Source: Endomychus coccineus
Lineage: Eukaryota; Arthropoda; Insecta; Coleoptera; Endomychidae
Length of the DNA: 64,000 bases
NCBI GenBank assembly: GCA_958510875.1
Contig: OY294069.1
Span: forward strand, 166,717,111 to 166,781,110
Reading direction: 5' to 3'
Shown here: piece after piece, positions 1 through 10,887 of the stretch
Numbering within the stretch: the stretch's first letter is position 1
Layout of the letters: each line of letters opens with the position of its first letter
The notes under the pieces: model-generated
What the model saw: the letters and a program-made list of their open reading frames with translations, nothing else
Database searches by the model: none
Told to the model about the DNA's origin: nothing
Made by a program: the position numbers and the translations under genes

Positions 1-234
1 AGTTCCAATAATTTTATCGTTCTTTTGGAAAGAAACGAGTATTTAATCTTATACAATATTGAATGCATGTAAGATATAGGGAAACTGTCAAAAGAAGGCA
101 TTGTTGTAATCAAGTCAATGTCAATGTGACAGCCAACTTGTAATTTATTTAACAAGGCCAACTTGCTGTTTCAACAAGATATCAGGTTTTCAGGAAAGAT
201 GCGAAAACTAATATGTAATTAAAACAATGCCATT

Positions 235-470
235 TTATGGATCAACAAAGTCATGGCGACAGTTTTTTGGGATGCACACAGTATCATCCATATCGATTAT
301 CTTGAAAAGCACAAAACGATCAACGGTGTATATTTTGCAGAGCTGTTGAATCGATTCGACGCCGATTCGAAGCATTTGGTCAAGAAAAAAGTGCTCTTCC
401 ACCAGGCCGACGCACCGGCGCACAGGTCCGCAGTCGGAATGGCAAAATTGCATGAATTGTTATTATGTAT
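235..470 (+). mobile_element. mariner transposase fragment (DDE core)
   Basis: An open frame beginning with MATVFWDAHSIIHIDYL matches the central DD34D catalytic region of mariner transposases, whose enzymes cut and paste DNA at TA dinucleotides. Conserved blocks are KTINGVYFAELL, KKKVLFHQ and MAKLHEL. The block holding the second catalytic Asp (normally QDNAPAH) reads QADAPAH, so the Asp is replaced. The frame leaves the family consensus after about 465, and no TIRs are visible nearby. This is a dead internal fragment. The family call is firm; the exact ends are not. Confidence 0.88.
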
Positions 471-513
471 CATCTTGTATATTACCCATTTTAATGCTCC
501 GCTCAACTGTTAA

Positions 514-1629
514 CACATTTAACTTTAACCGAAGTTAACACAGTTTAGTATTATCTTTAAACATTTATTTTGTAACAGCTGCAATCTGTTAATGTTTTCT
601 TCAGTAGATGCTAATAGTAATTCATTACTATACTTAAAATGTGGGCGTATATTGTATTATAGATCAGAAATTATTTTCTGATCTAAAAACAGTTTTAGGT
701 TCGCTGACGTGCATCTAGTTGTAGGTACGCTGAAATACATAAGCACATGGAAATCAAACGAATGGAGAATGAAATAGCGCGAGCGATATTGGCTCTCGAA
801 TTTATCTATTTTACAGAATGTAATTGTGTTATTTATGCGATATTATAGTATAAAACGTCTAGGCCGTGGATTTTCCGAACCATATTCTCCTTTGTAGTGG
901 TGCATCGAGAGACTATTCAATTTAACACGCATCTGTACAATACACCTACATACAGGAAAAATGCCGTTCTCTGTCTGCTGTTTCTGGCATTTATTGGTTT
1001 ATCGGGCATTGCTGTGTGCACACACGCATGGCTTTCCGAATTTCAATCGGAATCGAGGCAATATATCTCCTCCTCAGTTCTTTAGCGTCACCCGTAAAGG
1101 GTGAACTACACGGCATTGCACAGAGCTGTGTCGAGCACTGAGCATTAAACACTCTTGAAAAGTGCTCTGGAATCCCGAGCATCAAGCACCTTTATTTATA
1201 AAATGTTCGCGATTACAAAGCATTTACGAGTTACTTTTCGATTTAGAATTGCTGCAATAACTGTGTTGGGGCTTTGGTGTGACTGTGTGTGGAAATGATT
1301 GCAACGTTCGTCTTGGGCGATGGATTTGAAATTTTGCGGATCTCTTTAAAGTGGTGGTAATAGGAACTGAATAGCTTTTGAGCGGGCTAGCCACGTTTCG
1401 ATTGGTATTTTCGCCATCGTTATTTCAAATGGATTTGTGGTATTTCATTGAATCGTGTTTTTGTGGTAATAAATATATATCCCACGCATATATTTAACTT
1501 GCAGAAGTGACCGACATTCTCATTTTAAGATTCAAACGACCTCATCGAAGTGTAAAGATGTAGCCTTTTTTCTGTGTTTACACTGTGGTGTAAGTAGATT
1601 GTTGAACTAGCGAAGTAAATTAAGGTTTT
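514..1629. other. unassigned intronic sequence with one small hairpin
   Basis: No convincing coding sequence was seen. A perfect 10-bp stem with a 4-nt loop lies at 661-684 (AGATCAGAAA / TTTCTGATCT). Short open frames around 897-1185 match nothing I recognise. Confidence 0.5.
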
Positions 1630-2345
1630 GATACAATAACTATAGTTATTTCAATTATTAGCCAAGCTTCTTTGGAATCGCGGGAGGTTGCTTCGATGGA
1701 TGGATTATTTTCTATCCAACAGATCATTCCTAGTTCGAGTCTGTAGTTCCTAGTCTCAGTACCATAATGTTGTCTCGGGTGTCCCATAGGGATCTGTGCT
1801 GTGTCCCATCCTTTTTTCATTATATAATTCAGCCTACCACGTTCCTTGAGTAGCCATAATGCATTTTACGCTGAAGATGGAAAGATTTCCGCAAACTCTT
1901 TTACGCATTATCGACAACTTCAATCTGATCTATTCTTAGTGGAAAAATGGTGTTCTGAATGGGCTATCCCCACTCAACTTAGATACATGCACAATTTCAC
2001 ATCTTGGACATAACAATCTCAACATTTTTCACACTTTAAGAGGAGGACGAAGCGTAACTACAGTGACTGGTTTTACCTTCCCTAGCTGATAGAAGGATTC
2101 GTGGAGATACAAACTTATCGCATTCTGAAGGACTTACAACATGTATTCACCTTGAATTCTGACATCCAATTTCGTGGTCACAGTTTTGAGTTAACACGGG
2201 AAAACTTCAAATTCACATCCCCCCAAAACTTTCCATCTAATAGGGTTTTCCTAGCCTGTAATGGTCTACCGGATGATGTATTGTCAACTGTTTTAAAAAT
2301 CCCAAATGATTCTTTTGGTGACCCATTACCTCCGAGGTTTGTGTG
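1630..2345 (+). mobile_element. LINE reverse transcriptase 3' fragment (CR1/L2-like)
   Basis: A frameshifted reading on the plus strand gives reverse-transcriptase motif 4 (GVP-stop-GSVL-PILF near 1,775). The catalytic block follows as FYAEDGKI (normally YADD), then LQSDL and KWCSEWAI. From about 2,110 the C-terminal end of this LINE type is open: RGHSFELTRENFKFTS, then FPSNRVFLACNGLPDDV. The catalytic YADD has its first Asp changed to Glu, and several frame breaks are needed, so the copy is dead and 5'-truncated. Clade is inferred from the RGH...LPDDV tail only. Confidence 0.75.
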
Positions 2346-2579
2346 ATAGCTGTGTTAGTTTGGATAGTGCGCGGTTCTATTGTTCGTCCTACTTGAGTTA
2401 CTTCACAACTAACTATTACATTTTATCTGCACTACATCATTCTTTTTTATCCTTCACTTCGCATCCTTTAATTATAATTTTGCTATTGTTCAAATATCAA
2501 ATTTTGTACCAGTCTGCTCAATATAGAAACTGTATTTTCATAAGTACCTACATACGAAATTGACATGTTGCGGCGTTAT

Positions 2580-3085
2580 GTATGTATGTGTGTGTGAATA
2601 ATCATCGACAAACCGAACAAATGCATTTCCATCAGAAAACCTTCTACTGGAACCAGTTTTTGATCCTTTTCAACAGCCACATAAAAGTCTATAAGGCATA
2701 TATTCTACCTGTCATGGTCTACGGTTCTCAAGTTTCGAGTTCAGCTCTCAAACATACGCTGAACCCATTGACCTCTTTGGAATCGTAGAAAAATGAGCGA
2801 TATCTCGCTTTTCTATAGATATTTTCATTGTCAGTGTTCATTAGAAATCTCCTGTTATTCGACCACGAGAAGGTAAGCGAACTAGACGAGCTCAAGCTAG
2901 TTACCCTTTCATTGTTAGACTCGAGACCTGCCGAACAATGAAATTTAATTTTTCTATCGAACGGCGAGATGTTGTGGAATTTCTTGCCCGTATTTCCTGA
3001 TGCCTATAGCCTCCAAACATTCAATGAAAATGCCACTTCCTCTTCCAAAATTTCCTCGTTGTGAACATTTATAGGTTTTAAAAAA
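2580..3085 (+). mobile_element. LINE 3' end (jockey-superfamily, family B)
   Basis: The translation reads YKAYILPVMVYGSQV, then LNPLTSLES. After frame breaks comes the end of the ORF: FLIFSLSVFIRNLL, SRPAEQ and WNFLPVFPDAYSLQTFNENA. These match the region between the reverse transcriptase and the stop of insect jockey-superfamily LINEs. Related 3' ends occur at 26,830-27,365 (+), 29,428-29,650 (-) and 39,480-39,710 (-), so this was a prolific 5'-truncating family. It is a pseudogene. Confidence 0.75.
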
Positions 3086-4315
3086 ATTCAATGGTGGAAG
3101 CCATTAATTTGTGATAATATATCATATTGACATAATGAAATGAAACACTTTTACTTTGTTTTGCATCAGATATATTATAGAAACAAATCCTGACTGTAGT
3201 TTCGACCCTAGCGATCATTCATCAGTATCGTTTGAAGATGACACCTTAGTGTCGTGAAAACTTTATTTCAACCACTCCTCAAGGTTTTTGTAGCTACAAC
3301 TTCACCAAAAATGATTATTTATGTCATGATCTAGGAGCATTGCAAGTAGCTGAATACCTAATGCTGTGCTTAGGTGATCATCAAAAGTACAATCCTGCAA
3401 AATTGCTGTATCACGAACTTCACATTCACCTAATGATTATATTATCTCAACTTTAAATAATCATTGTTTAATTTATGTCCTTCAAATAGTATATAAGAAA
3501 CTAGATGTTGCTTCATAATTATGTTTTCAAAAAATAATATTATTGAAAATCACAATGAAAATCATGTCAAATTAGAAGGATAAATGAATCTTTCACGTGT
3601 TATATTGTGAATGGCTTCACATAACACTGCCCTTCTCGGGGAAGCTGAATATCCAATGATGTGTTCTTCGCATTTCAAATGATTTCATAAACTTTTTTCC
3701 TCCGAACATTTCCTCTGTCATTGCATAATGTCAAAAGCGCGGAGTGTTCTCGTTTTTAACACATCGAAATTATGTAAATTCAATTCAAACTTTAATTCGT
3801 GACTATTTTTCTAAACGCCACAGCCGATGACATTTCAATATTTTCGGATGTTTTATTCATTCCATTACGGAAATACGAGTCAGATGTACAGACTTGGGAA
3901 CATTGTCATTCGGATCGCGCGTGGAACGTTGAAAAAATCCGCTTTGATCAATTCTGTCGATATAACAAAATGCGGATGGCAGTCATACGAGCTAAATTAT
4001 TAATGCATTTTAAACAGTTTCGCCAGTTGGGTGGAAATTAAACTTTTATAGTCAATTTGTGTTTTTCCCTAGGGATTTTCCTCGATATCCCTGGTCGTTT
4101 GTAGAGCAATATCGCTGTTTCTACAGAAATTTATGCAATTCTTTCTTATCAACTGGAATGGAAAAAAATTCTATTAATAGTATCATCGCGTTTAAATCAC
4201 TAGATAGAATCCGAATCTATGATATACAGTGTGTCCAAGATAAGGATGTCTATCATGGGGATATCTGGAAAAGAATTAGATAGGAGAGCGCTGGGTAATA
4301 TCGATTGCGGAGAAA
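3086..4315. other. unassigned sequence; possible DNA-transposon end at about 4,228
   Basis: No gene was recognised. The open frames at 3,799-4,041 and 4,059-4,283 match nothing I know. A TACAGTGTGTCC string at about 4,227 resembles the TA + CAGGGTGTCC termini of the foldback/Tc1-like elements at 33,015 and 52,915, but no partner end is visible. Confidence 0.35.
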
Positions 4316-5014
4316 TACCGACACCAGTCTTTTCTGAAAAATGAAACAAGAATTGATTTATTTGATCAAAACCTATTTTATTTTTCAACATAATCTCCCT
4401 GTAACCCGATACACTTCGTCCAATGTTTTTCCAATTTTTCGATCCCTTGTAAAAATAATACGATTTCGGAAATCCTGCAAAATAGGCGTTTGTTTCAGCG
4501 ATGACTTTCTCGTTGGAGCCGAATGTCTTTCCCCAAAGCCATTTCTTCTAATTTGGAAATGGATAATGATCGCAAGGAGCCAAATATAGAGAATATGGTG
4601 GATGACGAACCAATTCGTACCGCAATTCATGCAATTTTGCCATTGCGACTGTGGACCTGTGCGTCTGTTCGTTGTCCTGGGGGATGAGCACTTTTTCTTT
4701 TGCCAAATGCGGCCGCATTCGCTTCAAATCGGCAGCGAATCGACCAAATAGCTCTGAATAATATACGCCGGTGATCATTTTGCCCTTTTCAAGGTAATCG
4801 ATGCAGACGATACCCTGTGTATCCCAAAAAACTGTAGCCATGACTTTCCCCTTTTTCGGCTCCGATTGGCCAGAACAAGTCCACTGTTTCGATTGTTCTT
4901 TAGTCTCTGGTGTTAATGCGTTCTAGTAAAAGATGGTATATCATATATGTCACATGGGATTTTCGATTGTGGTGCCATCTGTTTTATTTTTAAGAGACTT
5001 TTCACCTTGTCCTC
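4316..5014 (-). mobile_element. mariner element, internally deleted (N-terminal half lost)
   Basis: The minus-strand frame 4,841-4,548 encodes the C-terminal half of a mariner transposase: MATVFWDTQGIVCIDYL, RPHLAKEKVL, then QDNEQTHRS and HELRYELVRHPPYS. The right end (about 4,990-5,014) carries the same TIR as the 45.9-kb copy (AGGTGAAAAGT core). Relative to that copy, sequence is lost between about 4,912 and 4,925, where the TCTGGTGT segment jumps straight to TTCTAGT-AAAGATGG. That removes the N-terminal helix-turn-helix region. The left TIR is badly eroded. Confidence 0.85.
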
Positions 5015-6224
5015 TATAAGGAACATATCTGCCAAGATTCTCGGTTCGCTTTATAGCTACGGAGATTTTGTGATGACTAATTGAACAGTAAGTTGTATTT
5101 GCTCCTTAGATATATTGATTTATCGGTAAATTCAACAAATTGAGCCGGCTTTACGAATATTAAGAAGACTATTTTCCCCGAATGTAAAATGTAATAGTAA
5201 TCTATCAGAACATCTTAATTAATAATTTCCAGAGTCCGAGACTTATCCAAGTTCATCTCATCACAGATAATAATTCAGGAGCGAATAGAAATGCGGAGAG
5301 GTTCCTATCCCTAGTTCAATTCACCGACAACTTCTGAATCATCCACAAATTGGATTCACCAAAGTACGGTCATTAATACGAAATACGGAACCATCAAGCA
5401 TCAAACTAAACCGTACTCGATGTCTGAGATCGAAGCTGACCCGTAGTATATGCTTAGGTATGCCGGTTTACTCCGGAAGTTTATCTTTCCGAACTAAAAC
5501 AAGCAAAAGTCCGCATTCGAATCGTTAAATAAGCATAACACAAACTACACGAACTCGTTCGAAAGGTCACCGATGGGGACGATGCATTGTAAATAATAAT
5601 GATACGAGGGGATGTCAGATTCGATCTGACGTTCTGCTTTATTTTATTTGCACGAGTTGACATCTTAGAAGATGCCGCATAAACCAATAGAACAAGATTT
5701 CACACAAGTTTTTATGTTGGAAATAGAAATGGATATCATTTAGAATCTTATATCTGCAATAAAATTCTTTTCATTGTGTAGGCTTGTAGTTGTCACTTCG
5801 GTATTGAAACTATAGTAACGTTATTATTAAAAGTGGTGCAAAACAAAGTAATTGTTCTTTAATTTTTCTACTTACTTCTTTTTACGTTAGCGAAATGTTG
5901 ATTATGACTGATAGCAAATAATATGATTTATATATTACTCAACAATTGAAATCACGCCAAAATCTGAACAATTGTGGACAAACCTCATAAATATTTTGTC
6001 ACAAATAAACAGCATTCTAGTATACATATTTCAGTTTGGTCTACGCGTGATGTCATCTTCGGTTATTCACATTTTTCTTATGGGCATAATTTATCCTTTA
6101 CTATGAAATCCTTGCTCAGAAACCATGTATCCATTCCCGTACCCAAACATGTCCAAACTCTATTCAGAATGCAGTACTTATCGTCTTTGGCACATGAGAG
6201 GAAACATGCACACTTCTATGCTGA
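5015..6224. other. unassigned intronic sequence
   Basis: No gene or recognisable repeat was seen. The frame 5,974-6,342 runs into the palindrome that starts near 6,225 and has no family resemblance. Confidence 0.4.
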
Positions 6225-6860
6225 TAGCATTTTAGTGAAATCAAGTGGTGTTTTTTTTGGTGACTTTGTCATCTGGTATCGTGATGCGGCGCAAAATGCG
6301 CGAATTGATATGACGAAGATAACATCATATGATTTCTATTGAAACTATTTGGTGCTCCCTTTCGTATATGCAAAAAATAGGGTTTTAACCCTTTTTTAGG
6401 TTTTTGAGTTTTATTCTTGTTGAACCCCTTACACTGATGGCTTGGGTTAGAGATTTGAACACTTTCATTGTCGATATTTGAGGAAAATTCAGTTCAAATT
6501 TCATGAGGTTGGGTTCTTCCCCTCTCATGGAATTCAAGTTTAAGGTTTCTTGGCCTAATTGGCCACAATTTCGTAAGTAAGATGAACAAACCTCATAAAA
6601 TTTGAACTGAAGGTTCCTCAAACATCAACAATGAAAGCGATGAAATCTCAATCCTCAGCCAATAGTCTGAAGCGTCCAAAAATAAACAACTCAAAAAAGG
6701 GTTAATAACCTGTTTTTTTGCGTATACGAAAGGGTTGCACCAACTATTTTAATAGCAATTTCAGAGTGTTGTTTGTTAGTCTTATCCATACGAACATTTT
6801 GCACCGGGAAACTACACCAGGTAACAAAGTCATCGAAAAAAGCACAACTTGACTCCATTA
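6225..6860. repeat. imperfect 0.63-kb palindrome (foldback / MITE-like)
   Basis: The two halves are inverted copies. GTGACTTTGTCATCTGGT at about 6,260 pairs with ACCAGGTAACAAAGTCAT at about 6,815. CCCTTTCGTATATGC (about 6,357) pairs with GCGTATACGAAAGGG (about 6,720). A central pair lies around GAGGAAAATTCAGTTCAAA and TTTGAACTGAAGGTTCCTC. The axis is near 6,548. The arms are about 300 bp with many mismatches, and no transposase frame is present. The termini are indistinct, so no target duplication is claimed. Confidence 0.75.
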
Positions 6861-7849
6861 TTTACAAGAAAGTAATTTATGTGTTCATGAATTGTAAGTT
6901 ACCTTGATTGTAATTAAAAAATTCATCAAGTTTTCAAGTTGTTGAATGCGACTATTTTGACAAATGTTGCCAGCTGCCGTTTGAAAATAAAAAGACAACG
7001 AGCTTAAATCGGAGTGACCCACGTGGAAAGTGACTTTCTAAATTAGTTTGAAATATAGCGGTGCAGTGCAAAGAATTATCGCTGATATTGCGGGCGGTGC
7101 AACTCGACGACATTTAATAAAGGTTGAGTAGAGAGATATTTCACTGAATTAATAGTCGAAGTTATAAGTTGCATCTTGTTAATGAACGTTCCCAGCATAT
7201 AAACTTGATACAAATTGTGCAAACTTACAACTATTCGTTATTTCAGTGGTTGTTGTGCCACTTTACTATTACGTATTCCCCTATTTAAAGTTATTTTCAC
7301 GGCAAAGTTTTGAAATTATTCCCATGATTTATTGTGAGACGTTAGATGCATTTAATTGAGAAGAGATATAGCAGCCATGATTTACCAACATGTCTCATCT
7401 CATTCGCAATGAAGGATTGATTCTTTTATTCGATCTTTGGAAGTATTGGGAGTTTTAATGATTTCTATCTTATGAAAATTATTATCCATAGTGAACTTTG
7501 ATCTATCAAATAAAAAGATTTCCAAATTATGGCACTTCCGGTATTACCGGAATTGAGTATTTCAATAGTATTTCACGACGAAAATTTTCAAATTTCAATC
7601 TATGCTGTCCGATTCACAGTTCCATTGAGTCGATTTTGAATAGTGGCTAATAGTGATAGCTACACATCCTATCAAGAAAATTGAAACTGAATATTGTTCG
7701 GGTGACGTAGACACGAAAGAAATACTATCTATAAAATTACCAAAGCAATTGGAGAATTGAATCCAAGCCAATTTTTAGAGACGCGAAGAAATAATTTGTC
7801 ATTAATGAGATTTTTTGTGAAAGATGACAGGAGTTCGGAATTTGTTGCT
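6861..7849. other. unassigned intronic sequence
   Basis: AT-rich sequence with no coding signal, RNA gene or repeat that I can recognise. Confidence 0.4.
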
Positions 7850-9270
7850 AGGTAACACTTTTCGGAAGCAAACTTATGACGTAAAGTTGAATTTCCCAGA
7901 CAGAATGAAATTCATATTTTTTTCTTTCAATTTAGAAGCAAATTTCCTAGAATTCTTCGGAGGAGAGAAGAAATCCAGAGCGTACTGCCCCAGGTGCATG
8001 GAGGAAGTCTTTAAACATGATATTCGTGATCAGCGACCTTGAGAACCCCCGAGTAACGGTTTTCATTCAATTTAAGAGTAGGTTTCTAAGAATTCCTTGG
8101 AGGAGAGGCAACATCCAAAGTGTTCTTCCTCCAGGTGCATCAAGAAAGTTATTGAACACGATATTCGTAATAAACGACCTCGAAACCCCTGAGTTACGAT
8201 TCTTATTCTATTCCAGCGCAAATTTGCTACAATTCATCGGAGAATAGGTAACATCAAGAGCATAGTACTTTCCAGGTGCATGGAGGAAGTTTTTAAGCAT
8301 TATATTCGTAATCAGCGACCTCGAGAACCTCCGAGTAACGTCTTTCATCCAATTTGAAGGAAGTTTCCAAGAAGTCCTTGGAGGAGAGGCAACATCCAAA
8401 GCGTTCTTCCTCCAGGTGCATGAAGGAAGTTTTTGATCACGATATTCGTAATCAGCGACCTCGAAACCTCTGAGTTAGGATTCTTATTCTATTCCAACGC
8501 AAATTTCCAAGAATTCATCGGAGAATAAGTAACATTAAGAGCGTAGTAGTCTCCAATTGTATGGAGGAAGTTTCTAAACATTATGTTCGTAATCAGCAAT
8601 CTCGAGAACCCCTGAGTAACGATTTCATCCAATTTGAAGGAAGCTTCCAAGAATTTCTTGGAGGAGAGGCAACATCCAGGACGTTCTTACCCTAGGTGCA
8701 TGAAGGAAGACTTCAAACATGATATTCGTAATCAGCGACCTCGAAAACTCTTTTGAGTAACGATTCTTATCCTATTTCAGCAAAAATTTCCGAGAATTCT
8801 TCAAAGGAGAGGTAACATACAAAGCGTTCTACTCCCCAAGTGCATAGAGGAAGTTTTTAAACATTATAGTCGTAATCAGCGATCTCCACAGCCTCCGAGT
8901 AATGATTTACATTCAATTCAAGAGTAGGTTTCCAAAAATTCCTTCGAGGAGAAGCAACATCCAGGGCGTTCTTCTCCTAGATGCATGAAGGAAGTTCTAA
9001 AACATGATATTCGTAATCAGCGACCACGAAAACTCATGAGTAACGATTTTTATTCTATTCTAGAATTCTTCGGAGGAGAGATAACATCCAGAGCCTAGTG
9101 ATCAGCGACCTCGAAAACAATTTCAGTTCAATTTTGAAGCAAATTTCTATGAGTTCCCGAGGAAGAGGTGACACCCAGGGTATACTGGCCCCAGGTGCAT
9201 GGGGACGTTTTCAAACATCATATTCGTAACCAACGACTTCAAAAACCTCCGTATAACAATTTTCAGCCAA
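7850..9270. repeat. tandem satellite array, ~140-bp monomer, alternating A/B types
   Basis: The landmark CGTAATCAGCGACCTCGA recurs, with variants, near 8,020, 8,160, 8,302, 8,441, 8,582, 8,721, 8,866, 9,006 and, after a shortened unit, 9,219. The spacing is 139-145 bp. Successive monomers alternate between a form with ATTCTTATTCTATTCC...GAATAGGTAACAT and a form with TTTCATCCAATTTGAAGG...GGAGAGGCAACATCC. The higher-order unit is therefore about 280 bp. Homology decays at both edges, and the short open frames inside are by-products. Confidence 0.9.
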
Positions 9271-9499
9271 TTTTCTCATATATTGCTTCATGCAATAGAT
9301 TTGTTAATTATTTGTTGAATAAAACCATATAATTGGCCATAAATTGTTGAATAGAAGAGGAAAATCGAGGGATCGCACTTTCTTCTTATGGACTACTGGT
9401 TCAGGGGATTCTCCCGAACATTTTGACACCAGAACCTCCTAAGCCATGCTCCGCAGCAGAATTCGAATGGCGAGTGCTAATTTTACCAGTCTGTTCACA

Positions 9500-9645
9500 A
9501 TTCTTTTTTCATAACACGTTGATGCAACAGACTCAAAGTGAAGATATTCTTTGACAGCAAACTTCTTCAATAAGCCACGATGTTTTTAATTTTCCGTTTG
9601 AATCGTGCCTTATATTCACATCTAGTAAATTACTGAAACCTAACA
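9500..9645 (-). mobile_element. Penelope-like element fragment (RT-EN linker)
   Basis: Nucleotide similarity to 61,070-61,205 of the near-intact PLE is clear: TTTTTTCATAACACGTTGATGCAAC against TTTTTTATAACAAGCTGGTGCAAC, then matching AGTGAAGATA, TTTTTAATTTTCC and CATATCTAG blocks. The segment corresponds to the linker between reverse transcriptase and GIY-YIG nuclease. It is about 145 bp, isolated and diverged. Confidence 0.7.
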
Positions 9646-10885
9646 TCCTTCTTTCAATACTAACATGATAAATGCAGATTAATAGAGCACAAGCAACTGT
9701 GGATAGTTATTTGCCTCATAATTATTATATTATCGAGTCTCTTACGAATACATACAGAGAAAGCGAGTATAATAAATGACATGTAAGACACAGCTTCGAA
9801 TAATACTCCGGGCATCCGGACCGAGTGTAGGCGCGAGCTAGAGACTTTAATGTCGCAGATATGCATATCTAGCATTGTCTCATCCAACAAACAATGGGAC
9901 GGCTGTCAGGTGAGAGACAGCTTTCCTCGGCGTAATCCATTTTGACATTCAATTTGCAAATACACACAGACAACGGTACTAGTCATTTGCACCGGTTAAT
10001 CTAAAACGCCTTTATATGAACAACACAACGCGACAGACACCCTTCGTGACGTTTCGAAGGGTCATTCAATTGCACGATATACAGATGATTAATTAGACCT
10101 AATTTGAACGTCATGCTCAATGTGTTCATTTGAATTAATACGTAGCTGTCCGGGGATTATCATTCATGGCGTAAATTGGGTGGTAAGTGGGCTTGATCGA
10201 CATTTCGAGGTAGGTATAATTTATGACGAAATTCCACATTGATGAAAAATATGAAGAATAGCTTGGACTAGACCACAATTGCAACAATGGATGATTATAA
10301 ACCCTAACAAGTACACAAAAATTGATGTACATTGACTCAAAATGGCTTAAGCATAGATGACTTTAAATACTAGCCAGGACAAAGCTTAAACTGACAACAC
10401 TGTGTACGTGTAGTCCTATAATATTATACTGCAAGTTAAATAGTGTATATTTCATCCTTTTGAATTTTTTTCGCAAATAAATCGAAATGTACCTATACCT
10501 TATATCGAAATTGATAGTTTGAGACCAATTAAAAGTTTGCTTGGTTCCCTTATATGTTGAAATTTTGTACTATCGAAATTTTTGGCGGAAAAATGATTTC
10601 GCGATTGTGGCTGAAAAAAAATGGGTTTGGAATATTTCAACGTTCTACTCAATATATAAAAAGACGCATTTTTTCGCTATGACTTTTATTCCAAATGTTT
10701 TTCGATATAACGGTTACTTTTAGAATTAATCGCGAAAAAAAATAGCCATATCTATAGCCATATTTTATATACCTCATCGATGCAGCGCACAAAGAAACAT
10801 AAATTGGAGTAAAATAAATTACTGAATTGTATTATTGATAAGGTTATTAAAAACAATTGTCCCTAACCTTATATGTGCATTATTA
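9646..10885. other. unassigned intronic sequence
   Basis: No gene recognised. The short frames at 9,660-9,890 and 10,135-10,332 have no family resemblance. Sequence is AT-rich throughout. Confidence 0.4.
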
Positions 10886-10887
10886 TA

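Noticed and set aside
5974..6342. 122-codon open frame
   Set aside because: Its 3' third is the left arm of the 6.2-6.9 kb palindrome and the remainder matches nothing. It is unlikely to be a gene.
6344..6748. ACTATT on both sides of TTGGTGC/GCACCAA, apparently a 6-bp target duplication for a small MITE at 6,350-6,742
   Set aside because: The inverted similarity continues outward on both sides (to about 6,225 and 6,860), so ACTATT is part of the palindrome arms, not a duplication outside them.
7850..9270. CRISPR-like regular repeats
   Set aside because: The units are ~140 bp and contiguous, without unique spacers, and the genome is eukaryotic. This is a tandem satellite.
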